Of a DNA stretch of 5,265 nt, positions 1 to 5,265 are shown piece after piece (position 1 is the first letter of the stretch; each line of letters opens with the position of its first letter). A model generated the notes under the pieces. That model was not told the origin of the DNA. It saw only the letters and a program-made list of their open reading frames with translations, and searched no databases. A program made the translations under genes and the position numbers. The stretch is from Deltaproteobacteria bacterium RIFCSPLOWO2_02_56_12. GTDB taxonomy: Bacteria > Desulfobacterota > Binatia > UBA9968. The stretch covers positions 6,277 through 11,541 of the forward strand of contig MGRY01000074.1 of the NCBI GenBank assembly GCA_001799045.1, in the 5' to 3' direction.

Positions 1-417
1 CCTATCGTATCCAATCACCTGCGGATCGACGCCTACCTTCGTATAGTCAAACGGCTTGTGCTGCTTCCTGAGCCACAGAGTGGCATGGGCAGCGTCATGG
101 ACCACCATGATGTCCCAGTCGGGAGGAGTGCCGGTTGCGGCGAAGCTCACTACCTTCGCTACGTCCCTGGTCATGGCCCCCGAAGGGTTATAATTAAGCT
201 TAATGTTGAGGCCGTATTTTTTGTTGAGGGCCTCGTTTAGTTTCTGAGCGCCCTCAGGCGTCAGAGTGGAGGGAGCGTAGAAATCTATGGTCCCTTCTTT
301 CTTGGCGGCGGCTACCAGCTCGTCTATGGGGGCGGCTGGCGCCCGCTGAGCCGATCCCGCCACGGCAGCTAATCCGACCAAACCGGCCACAAGAAACCTT
401 AACCGTATCCGTTTCAT
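1..417 (-). CDS. Family-1 extracellular solute-binding protein, N-terminal part (3' end outside window)
   Basis: The first 139 codons of a second periplasmic binding protein are visible, open to the left edge. Residues 1-29 form a Sec signal peptide: MKRIRLR, a hydrophobic core about 8-22, and an RAPAA end with likely cleavage before P30. The mature start PIDELVAAAKKEG and the later MVVHDAAH and TLWLRK blocks are shared with the complete binding protein at 2498-3532. By hand count 79 of 110 mature residues match with no gaps, about 72 percent, while the signal peptides differ more. A full-length product of about 345 residues is expected. The ligand-contact half is outside the window, so whether both copies bind the same solute cannot be judged. 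Start choice is fixed by the strong Shine-Dalgarno and the ATGA overlap. This stretch is not annotated as a pseudogene because the frame is intact up to the edge. Confidence 0.95.
   Translation of the reverse strand, partial: MKRIRLRFLVAGLVGLAAVAGSAQRAPAAPIDELVAAAKKEGTIDFYAPSTLTPEGAQKLNEALNKKYGLNIKLNYNPSGAMTRDVAKVVSFAATGTPPDWDIMVVHDAAHATLWLRKQHKPFDYTKVGVDPQVIGYDR
414..417 (-). other. ATGA stop/start overlap between two genes
   Basis: The TGA of the oxidoreductase (416-414) overlaps the ATG of the following substrate-binding protein (417-415) in the sequence ATGA. This is a classic arrangement for translational coupling. It shows the two genes share a transcript, even though one product is a membrane electron carrier and the other is exported. 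Confidence 0.9.
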
Positions 418-2462
418 AGCTCACCTCCCCGTGCTAATGTTGACTCGCCCGTTAGCCTCGCTCGCGCGTTGTCCACCCCATTCAGCAGCTCGGCTATATC
501 CAATACCTTCACGTCCCGCTCGCCCTTCCTGCTCTTGATACCATCATCCAGCATAGTCATGCAAAAGGGACAGGCGACACTCACAATATCCGACCCGCTT
601 GCGAGAGCGTGCTCGGCGCGCTTGTTATTGACACGCTTATCACTCTCCTCCTCAACCCACATCAGACCCCCGCCTGCCCCACAACAAAAACTCCTCTCGC
701 GATTCTGCTGCATTTCCACCAACTCCGTGCCCGGGAGCGCCCTGACGATTTCCCGCGGCTCCTCATAGGTATCGTTATAACGGCCTAAATAACAGGGATC
801 ATGAAAGGTCACCTTCCCCTCTAACCCGCCGGATGGCTTCAATCTCCCTTGTTTAATCAGTTCGGCGAGAAGCTGGCTGTGATGGTTCACTTCAAATGCA
901 GCGCCAAATTGCGGATACTCGTTTTTCAGCGTGTTGAAACAATGAGGGCAGGTCGTAACTATTTTTTCCACCTTGTGGGATTGAAGAACCTTGATATTTC
1001 GCCTTGCCAGCTTCTCGAAGAGATACTCATTGCCGATGCGCCTGGCAGGATCGCCTGAGCAGCTTTCCTCTTGGCCTAAGATGGCGAAATCCACACCGGC
1101 CTTTTGGAGGAGTCGGGTAAAAGCGCGTGCGACCTCTTGATTGCGTGCATTCAGGGCGGTTGAGCAACCAACCCAGTAGAGGTAATCCGCCGGCCCGTTG
1201 TCTGCGAGGGTCTTTACGTTCAGTCCCCTGCACCAATCCACTCGTGACGCCGAGGCGCCCGAATAGGGATGGCCCCGCGCTTCTAAACTGCGCAGCGCCC
1301 GCTGCATCGTCTCCGGGAATTTACTTTCTTCCATAACCAAATAGCGGCGCATGTCCAATATCTTCGGGACATGCTCGATGAACACCGGACACTCCTGCAT
1401 GCAGGCCATGCAAGTGGTGCAGGACCATAAGGTCTCTTCTTTTATCGCTTTGCCGGTAAGCGGTAAATCCTCGGCTGTCGCAGTTGCTTTCCCGGCCGGC
1501 AATCGGGGCCCAGAGGCATGTAAATAGTGACGCATATCCAAGATCAGGGCCTTGGGAGAAAGCGGCTTGCCGACGGCAAATGCGGGACAGACATCCTGAC
1601 AACGGCCGCACTCTGTGCAGGCATCAAGATCCAGTAAACCTTTCCAGGTAAGCTGGTCGATGGTTTTCACCCCAAAGGTTTCAGCCGTAGCCAGGTCCAT
1701 GGGCTTCAGCATTGCGCCTTTCGGCTCAAGCGAGCGAAAATAGATGTTGGCCGCCGAGGTGAATATGTGGAGCAGTTTCGAGTACGGCAACCAGGCGATT
1801 AAGCCGAATACCAATAGTAGATGCAACCACCAGAGAAAGACATGTGCAGGGCGCAAAGCATCCGTGAATAGAAAAAGCGATAAAAACTTTCCCGCCGCCA
1901 ACCCCACTGGCGACCAGTTCGCCCAGGAATCCTGCGTTGCAACGATCCTCAGGCCCTCTACAACAAATCCCGTTAGCAGGATTACCAAGAGCAAGAGCGG
2001 AACAACCGCATCCTGCCATCTGTTTTCCAACATTTTAGGCTTGAGGACGGCTCTGCGGTAAATAACCATCAGAATTCCGATGATGGATAGCAGACCGAAA
2101 ACGTCTAGAGCCAGGGATTGGAAATATAGATAGAAATTCCCTCGCATGATGCGAAGACCCAGGTCTTCGTGGATCATCACGACAACAGTGCCGGCAAAGA
2201 GGATGGCGAAACCTGAAAAGATGAGAATATGGAAGATCCCGGCATAGCGATGGGTCAAAATCCGCGCATGGCCGAAACCGTAAACCGCCAACCCTTTGAT
2301 GCGCTGAAAAATGAGATCACAACGTTGCTCCGGCTTTCCCAACTGCCACAAACGAAAACGACGATAAATCCCGTAGGCGAAGATAAGCAGAGTAGGAATC
2401 AAAAGCACATACATCACCCAGACAGCGCTGATGTTCCAGTAGATTTCTCTTGTCGGGGTCAT
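414..2462 (-). CDS. Membrane-bound heme/iron-sulfur oxidoreductase, HdrD/DUF224 type; probable ETF:quinone oxidoreductase (EMO-like)
   Basis: This 682-residue protein has a NarI/HdrE-like N-terminal membrane domain with five hydrophobic segments at about 13-33, 74-96, 113-134, 152-170 and 207-227. H71, H78, H207 and H214 lie at segments 2 and 5, where heme b ligands are expected. A cytoplasmic ferredoxin domain follows with two CX2CX2CX3C sites (C282/285/288/292 and C348/351/354/358). Two CCG domains complete it: C433, C468-S-G, C505PHC508, and C557, C593-C-G, C631PFC634. The same architecture is known in EMO, which moves electrons from ETF to menaquinone in syntrophic fatty-acid and aromatic degraders. 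A nearby acyl-CoA dehydrogenase gene supports that role here. Alternatives are a heterodisulfide-reductase-like or GlpC/glycolate-oxidase-type subunit, less likely because of the fused membrane domain. The first ATG is used although no clear Shine-Dalgarno precedes it (only AAGAAAA), and translation may depend on the upstream gene 35 bases away. The TGA overlaps the next ATG. Family firm; ETF partner inferred. Confidence 0.9.
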   Translation of the reverse strand: MTPTREIYWNISAVWVMYVLLIPTLLIFAYGIYRRFRLWQLGKPEQRCDLIFQRIKGLAVYGFGHARILTHRYAGIFHILIFSGFAILFAGTVVVMIHEDLGLRIMRGNFYLYFQSLALDVFGLLSIIGILMVIYRRAVLKPKMLENRWQDAVVPLLLLVILLTGFVVEGLRIVATQDSWANWSPVGLAAGKFLSLFLFTDALRPAHVFLWWLHLLLVFGLIAWLPYSKLLHIFTSAANIYFRSLEPKGAMLKPMDLATAETFGVKTIDQLTWKGLLDLDACTECGRCQDVCPAFAVGKPLSPKALILDMRHYLHASGPRLPAGKATATAEDLPLTGKAIKEETLWSCTTCMACMQECPVFIEHVPKILDMRRYLVMEESKFPETMQRALRSLEARGHPYSGASASRVDWCRGLNVKTLADNGPADYLYWVGCSTALNARNQEVARAFTRLLQKAGVDFAILGQEESCSGDPARRIGNEYLFEKLARRNIKVLQSHKVEKIVTTCPHCFNTLKNEYPQFGAAFEVNHHSQLLAELIKQGRLKPSGGLEGKVTFHDPCYLGRYNDTYEEPREIVRALPGTELVEMQQNRERSFCCGAGGGLMWVEEESDKRVNNKRAEHALASGSDIVSVACPFCMTMLDDGIKSRKGERDVKVLDIAELLNGVDNARARLTGESTLARGGEL
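421..428 (-). promoter_or_regulatory. Ribosome-binding site inside the oxidoreductase 3' end
   Basis: The minus strand reads GGAGGTGA, then GCT, then ATG. The site lies within the last codons of the oxidoreductase gene (the Gly-Gly-Glu-Leu end), so the coding sequence also serves as the Shine-Dalgarno of the next gene. The sequence and spacing match those of the paralogous gene starting at 3532. Confidence 0.88.
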
Positions 2463-2497
2463 CGCTGTTTTCTTGAGTCTAAGAACGGTTCACTTTC

Positions 2498-3532
2498 TCA
2501 CTTGTACCCCATGATCTTGCCGTACTCCCGGGTGAGTCTGTCCACCATTTCGGCGTGATCCTGAGTCAGGTACAGCACGTTCTTCCCCTGAGCGTACTTG
2601 TAGGCCGTCGTCCCGGGAATAAAAGCAGAGCTCTGCCCCCCATACTTTTCCCATATCTCCTGAGCCTCGGGAGTCGTAAGAAAAACAGCAAAGAGATGCC
2701 CTGCGTTGGGATGCTGAGCGCCTTTGAGAACACCGGCGTTGTAAGCAGGCGAAATCACCGGCTCGATCGCTTCAGCGAAGACGACCGGCGCGCCGGTCTT
2801 TTTCGCCCGGTAGAGCTGGCTGTCCTCAAGCGTCGCCGCCACAAGTATCTCCCCGATTTGCAGACGGCTATAGATTTCGCCGGTTCGGCCAAGGGTGGGC
2901 TGCAGGGCCGCCAGCTTCTTTACAAACTCCGTCGTTTTCCCCTCGCCCCAAGGGCCGGTGGCCAGCCGAGCCAGGTGATGGGTTGCCGTGGACATGCCCA
3001 GCTTGCCTCCCTTCCACTTTGGGTCCAGGAGGTCTTCCCATCTCTGGGGTACATCCTGAGCAGGCAACAGCTTCCTGTTATAAGCAGGGAGAGCAAACTG
3101 GTTGGCGAATGCCAAGGTCCCACTACTGAACTGGATCATTCTTGGATCGATACCCAGCTTCTTATAGTCGAACGTCTTGTGCAGCTTCCTCAGCCATAGA
3201 GTCGAGTGAGCGGCATCATGGACTACCATTAGGTCCCACTCCTGCGGCGCTCCAGCGGCTGCAAGGCTCACCACTTTGCCAATATCCCTGGTCATGCCCC
3301 CCGAGTTGATGTATTGCAACTTGATACTGAGGCTGTACTTCTTATTGAAGGCCTCACCCAGCTTCTGAGCACCCTCGGGACTCAGGGTGGAGGGGGCGTA
3401 GAAATCGAGCACCCCTTCTTTTTTGGCGGCAGCCACTAACTCGTCTATGGGAGCTGCCGCAGCCCGATGAGCCGGTCCTACCTGGACAAACAGGGCCAAG
3501 AGGCCCGCCATAAAGAATCCCAACTGTTTCAT
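2498..3532 (-). CDS. Family-1 extracellular solute-binding protein (Fe3+/AfuA-like fold) of an ABC transporter
   Basis: This complete 344-residue protein is a periplasmic ligand-binding component of an ABC importer. Residues 1-27 are a Sec signal peptide: basic start MK, hydrophobic core about 5-19, and an AHRAAAA end with likely cleavage before P28. There is no lipobox Cys, so it should be soluble in the periplasm. The mature part has family-1 landmarks: WDLMVVHDAAH (99-109), the hinge-region block LPAYNRKLLP (148-157) with RWEDLLDPKWKG (164-175), and AGVLKGAQHPNAGHLF (266-281) followed by TTPEAQEIW (286-294). Length is normal for the family. Where FbpA-type ferric-binding proteins carry tandem Tyr, my by-eye alignment gives D237-S238, so iron is doubtful as ligand and an organic anion is possible (inference). 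No permease or ATPase gene is visible. It lies 80 bases after the LVIVD gene and 35 before the oxidoreductase gene. It is a close paralogue of the partial gene at the left edge. Confidence 0.94.
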   Translation of the reverse strand: MKQLGFFMAGLLALFVQVGPAHRAAAAPIDELVAAAKKEGVLDFYAPSTLSPEGAQKLGEAFNKKYSLSIKLQYINSGGMTRDIGKVVSLAAAGAPQEWDLMVVHDAAHSTLWLRKLHKTFDYKKLGIDPRMIQFSSGTLAFANQFALPAYNRKLLPAQDVPQRWEDLLDPKWKGGKLGMSTATHHLARLATGPWGEGKTTEFVKKLAALQPTLGRTGEIYSRLQIGEILVAATLEDSQLYRAKKTGAPVVFAEAIEPVISPAYNAGVLKGAQHPNAGHLFAVFLTTPEAQEIWEKYGGQSSAFIPGTTAYKYAQGKNVLYLTQDHAEMVDRLTREYGKIMGYK

Positions 3533-3544
3533 AACTCACCTCCT
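3122..3544 (-). repeat. Diverged direct repeat, copy A (5' half of binding-protein gene plus its ribosome-binding site)
   Basis: This segment and 1-428 are the aligned parts of two paralogous binding-protein genes in the same orientation, about 3.1 kb apart. Similarity begins at the ribosome-binding site (GGAGGTGAG, then YT, then ATGAAAC), weakens through the signal peptide, then runs without gaps through the mature N-terminal half. Many differences are third-position or conservative changes, so the duplication is old, and both copies have probably been kept under selection. Confidence 0.8.
3536..3544 (-). promoter_or_regulatory. Strong ribosome-binding site of the upstream substrate-binding protein gene
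   Basis: The minus strand reads AGGAGGTGA, then GTT, then ATG: a near-perfect anti-16S match that fixes the start at 3532. The same arrangement (GGAGGTGA, three bases, ATGAAAC) precedes the paralogous gene at 417, so the translation-initiation region appears to have been duplicated with the gene. Confidence 0.9.
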
Positions 3545-3602
3545 GCCAAAGCCTGGGTGGAAATACAGAGGCTGGAGCGAACCGTTATGCCTCTTCATGA
3601 TC

Positions 3603-3619
3603 TCAGTGCCGATCACTGA
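3603..3619 (-). other. Small inverted repeat spanning the propeller gene stop codon
   Basis: TCAGTG and CACTGA form a perfect 6-bp stem with a 5-base loop that includes part of the TGA stop of the LVIVD gene. No T tract follows on the minus strand, so it is not an intrinsic terminator. It may be chance, or a minor mRNA structure at the start of the 80-base gap before the substrate-binding protein gene. Confidence 0.2.
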
Positions 3620-4806
3620 ATCTTCGGTCCCGTATACTCTAAGATGTATAACCCTCCCCGAATGCGGTCGGACACATAGATCAGCCCGTCCGCATCGACG
3701 AAGAGATCGTTAAACATGGGCGCCTCCTGACCTTCCGGCGGCGGCGGAATGAAATATCCAACCTCCTCCGGGCGATACTGGTTTCTCAGGTCTACGATCC
3801 TCAGTCCGGCGTTGTAATAGGTGACAAAGATGAGATTCTCGCTCTGGAAAGATCCGGGTCTATTCTCATGCACGTTATGCGGGCCGAAGCGCAGCCCGCG
3901 CTTGCAGAAATCTCCCTGGGGCACGGGAAAGGTGCTGATCGTAACAGGATTTCTCTCCTCGCGGATATCGATCACCCAGACTCGCTTGTCACCCTCCTGG
4001 CAGTTGTTCTTGGTTGACTCGTCGGTAGCTACCACCAAACCCCTTCCCGGCAAGGGCAGAGTCGTGTGGGTATATCCGCCATAGGGCGGTCCCCAATCAA
4101 TGCGGCTGATAAACTTAGGCGAGCTGATAGCGGAAATATCGACGATCGCCATGCCGGCATCCACCATGGCTACATAGGCCCGATCTCCGTGGGGAATGAT
4201 CCCATGAATATAAAAATGCTCTCCGGGGAATGGCGCCCAAGCCGGATGCTGCTCTTCGCCCTCGCGCGTTCCGGGAAGCGACCATATTCCCGCCTGCCGG
4301 GGATTCGACGGGTCCGAGATGTCGGCAATGAGGTAAACCCGCTCTTTAAATCCGCTCATCGTCGATGACACGTGCGCGTATTTCCCGTCGCTGAACCACA
4401 TTCGATGGACACCTTTTCCTGGAACCCGCAAATAGCCGATCTCGCGAGGATCCGTAGGATTGGAAAGGTCATAAACGCGAATTCCGGCTTCGTTGGGCAC
4501 ATCGGGCGCCACCTTGCCGAAATAGGGTCGCTCCTGATTCTGGATCAGAATATCCCCGGCGATTTGCACCTTATGCGCGTGGGTATTGGGAGGATGCGGC
4601 ATCTGACGCACCACCCGCGGCTCTTGGGGATCCGCCGCGTCCACGATCGTGAGCGCCATGGGTGAAGTCCCCAGGTGGGCGATGTAAACATAACGGCCGG
4701 CTTTGAGAAGCTGCATGCCATCGCCATGACCATTTAGATCATGGTGCCCAACCAGCCGGACATTCCAACTCTCGCTTCTAGCCTCTATTTCTTTTACTTT
4801 GCTCAT
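3613..4806 (-). CDS. LVIVD-repeat beta-propeller protein, function unknown
   Basis: This 397-residue protein has repeated hydrophobic strands of the LVIVD type, each followed by a short turn rich in Asp, Asn and Pro. Examples are ALTIVDAADP (51-60), IRVYDLSNPTDP (109-120), VYLIADISDPSNP (157-169), AIVDISAISSP (220-230), VWVIDIREERNP (276-287) and LRIVDLRNQYRP (335-346), with a last strand LYILEY (386-391). That spacing fits a seven-bladed propeller. Histidines recur near the entry of the blades: H27, H76/H78, H134, H201, H247 and H310/H313, with D367 at the equivalent place in the last blade. This could form a central metal or ligand site (inference). There is no signal peptide, lipobox or membrane segment, so a cytoplasmic location is likely, although many LVIVD proteins are exported. 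The ATG is preceded by AGGA at 5-base spacing. Family members are mostly uncharacterised; context suggests a role alongside CoA-ester metabolism, but I cannot assign a reaction. Confidence 0.87.
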   Translation of the reverse strand: MSKVKEIEARSESWNVRLVGHHDLNGHGDGMQLLKAGRYVYIAHLGTSPMALTIVDAADPQEPRVVRQMPHPPNTHAHKVQIAGDILIQNQERPYFGKVAPDVPNEAGIRVYDLSNPTDPREIGYLRVPGKGVHRMWFSDGKYAHVSSTMSGFKERVYLIADISDPSNPRQAGIWSLPGTREGEEQHPAWAPFPGEHFYIHGIIPHGDRAYVAMVDAGMAIVDISAISSPKFISRIDWGPPYGGYTHTTLPLPGRGLVVATDESTKNNCQEGDKRVWVIDIREERNPVTISTFPVPQGDFCKRGLRFGPHNVHENRPGSFQSENLIFVTYYNAGLRIVDLRNQYRPEEVGYFIPPPPEGQEAPMFNDLFVDADGLIYVSDRIRGGLYILEYTGPKIQ

Positions 4807-4823
4807 TTTTGTCCTGCGAACAA

Positions 4824-4839
4824 AGACAGCCTGCTGTCT
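4824..4839 (-). other. Short perfect inverted repeat between two genes
   Basis: AGACAG and CTGTCT form a 6-bp stem around a 4-base loop (a seventh C-G pair would leave only 2 loop bases). It lies just after the dehydrogenase stop codon. On the minus strand the stem is followed by TTTGTTC, only a weak T-rich run. It could be a weak intrinsic terminator or an mRNA-stabilising hairpin tuning expression between the two genes. The stem is too short and the T tract too poor to call it a terminator. Confidence 0.35.
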
Positions 4840-4842
4840 GGT

Positions 4843-5265
4843 TTATCGAGACAGTCTTCCTTCCTGATTAAGTCGCGTTGCGAGAATCCTCCCGACCTTA
4901 ATCCGGTTGATCTGTTGGGTGCCGTCCATATGCTGAAACACCATGGCGTCGCGGACATACTTTTGCATCGGCAGTTCTCGCATCACGCCGCTGCCACCGA
5001 AAATCTCCAGCGCAGTGAGACAGATCTTAAGGGCGGCCTCTGTACAAAAGACCTTGGTCGAGTGCATAAGAGCAGGATCTACTTGGTCCATATCCCCAGA
5101 CCAGGCCAGGCGCCACAAAAGAGATCTTCCGGCCTGGAGGATTTGGTACATCTCGGCTATATCCATTGCGACAGCCTGGTGGTGAATGATCGGTCCGCCG
5201 CCTTGAATGCGCTCATTGGCGTACTTCATGGCCGCATCCAGGGCAGCTCGAGCGAGGGTCATGGC
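4843..5265 (-). CDS. Acyl-CoA dehydrogenase, C-terminal part (5' end outside window)
   Basis: The visible 140 residues are the C-terminal alpha-helical domain of an acyl-CoA dehydrogenase, a FAD enzyme that oxidises a CoA thioester and hands electrons to ETF. Counting from the first in-frame Met (5262), R18-IQGGGPII-HHQ29 matches the family's FAD/dimer-contact helix. F87-GGSG followed by a Glu-Leu-Pro and an R-D-A sequence (about 103-106) matches the second conserved block. HMDGTQQINR (111-120) sits where most members have Y-E-G-T followed by an I-Q or similar. Members are usually about 380-400 residues, so roughly 250 residues lie beyond the right edge and the Met at 5262 is internal, not the start. 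The frame stays open to the edge and ends in TAA. The Asp in HMDGT replaces the usual catalytic Glu, so the substrate class is uncertain. The LVIVD gene starts 36 bases downstream, suggesting cotranscription. Family assignment is firm; substrate is unknown. Confidence 0.95.
   Translation of the reverse strand, partial: AMTLARAALDAAMKYANERIQGGGPIIHHQAVAMDIAEMYQILQAGRSLLWRLAWSGDMDQVDPALMHSTKVFCTEAALKICLTALEIFGGSGVMRELPMQKYVRDAMVFQHMDGTQQINRIKVGRILATRLNQEGRLSR

Larger units (their letters stand above)
1..428 (-). repeat. Diverged direct repeat, copy B (truncated by the window edge)
   Basis: This is the partner of 3122-3544. The repeat certainly extends beyond the left edge, because the aligned region stops only where the window ends. 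Its upstream limit lies in the oxidoreductase 3' end, where the ribosome-binding site has become part of that gene's last codons. The region further upstream does not resemble the sequence upstream of copy A. Confidence 0.8.

Noticed and set aside
58..240. 60-residue plus-strand frame at the left end
   Set aside because: It is antisense to the second binding-protein gene, whose frame aligns without gaps to its paralogue.
1321..2061. Several 70-105 residue frames on both strands over the oxidoreductase gene
   Set aside because: They are alternative-frame readings of a gene with intact membrane segments and cysteine motifs; none shows a domain or initiation signal.
414..2462. Two-gene or frameshifted arrangement of the oxidoreductase (separate HdrE-like and HdrD-like genes)
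   Set aside because: One uninterrupted frame covers the membrane, ferredoxin and both CCG domains, and a fused chain is the known form for EMO-type proteins.
2555..3199. 214-residue open frame on the plus strand
   Set aside because: It lies wholly antisense to the binding-protein gene, has no recognisable domain and no clear ribosome-binding site, and the minus-strand product has a signal peptide and family motifs throughout.
3533..3612. Promoter in the 80-base gap before the complete binding-protein gene
   Set aside because: I find no pair of -35 and -10 elements with proper spacing on the minus strand; the only T/A-rich piece (TGTATT) lacks a partner.
3821..4665. Three consecutive plus-strand frames opposite the propeller gene
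   Set aside because: They are antisense shadows of a well-supported coding sequence with regular repeats, and their products show no family features.
4943..5185. 80-residue plus-strand frame at the right end
   Set aside because: It is antisense to the conserved C-terminal domain of the acyl-CoA dehydrogenase.
4843..5262. Complete 139-residue stand-alone dehydrogenase-like protein starting at 5262
   Set aside because: The frame stays open to the window edge, the content is only the C-terminal domain, and family members need the missing N-terminal and middle domains. It is a cut gene, not a short one.

Overview
The window is a compact bacterial stretch of mid-50s percent GC (judged by eye). 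Five protein genes are all read from the minus strand, so the biological order runs from high to low coordinates. The order is: the C-terminal part of an acyl-CoA dehydrogenase (cut by the right edge), a cytoplasmic-looking LVIVD-type beta-propeller, a periplasmic family-1 ABC substrate-binding protein, a large membrane-bound heme/iron-sulfur oxidoreductase of the HdrD/DUF224 type, and the N-terminal part of a second substrate-binding protein (cut by the left edge). The gaps are about 36, 80 and 35 bases, and the last junction is a 4-base ATGA overlap. This reads as one operon or part of one. No stretch over 300 bases lacks a gene, and I see no tRNA, rRNA, CRISPR array, insertion sequence or convincing promoter.

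How the genes may fit together: acyl-CoA dehydrogenases pass electrons to electron-transfer flavoprotein (ETF). Membrane-bound proteins with a NarI-like heme b domain, two [4Fe-4S] clusters and two CCG domains are known as ETF:(mena)quinone oxidoreductases (EMO) in syntrophic and other anaerobic fatty-acid or aromatic degraders. The two exported binding proteins suggest capture of a small solute outside the inner membrane. A reasonable hypothesis is an uptake, CoA-ester dehydrogenation and quinone-reduction module for an unidentified carboxylic acid. The permease, ATPase, ETF and acyl-CoA ligase or transferase would have to lie outside the window.

The two binding proteins are close paralogues. 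By hand count 79 of 110 mature residues are identical, without gaps, and the ribosome-binding sites are nearly the same. The oxidoreductase gene sits between them, so a duplication placed copies on both sides of it. Other points of interest are an Asp where the usual catalytic Glu of the acyl-CoA dehydrogenase family lies, a set of histidines repeated from blade to blade in the propeller, and loss of the tandem tyrosines that bind iron in FbpA-type proteins.

Organism: the mix of an EMO-type oxidoreductase, LVIVD protein and multiplied family-1 binding proteins fits uncultured lineages such as Desulfobacterota/Binatota-like 'Deltaproteobacteria', Methylomirabilota/Rokubacteria or Tectomicrobia. 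This is inference from gene content; the window has no marker gene that would settle it.
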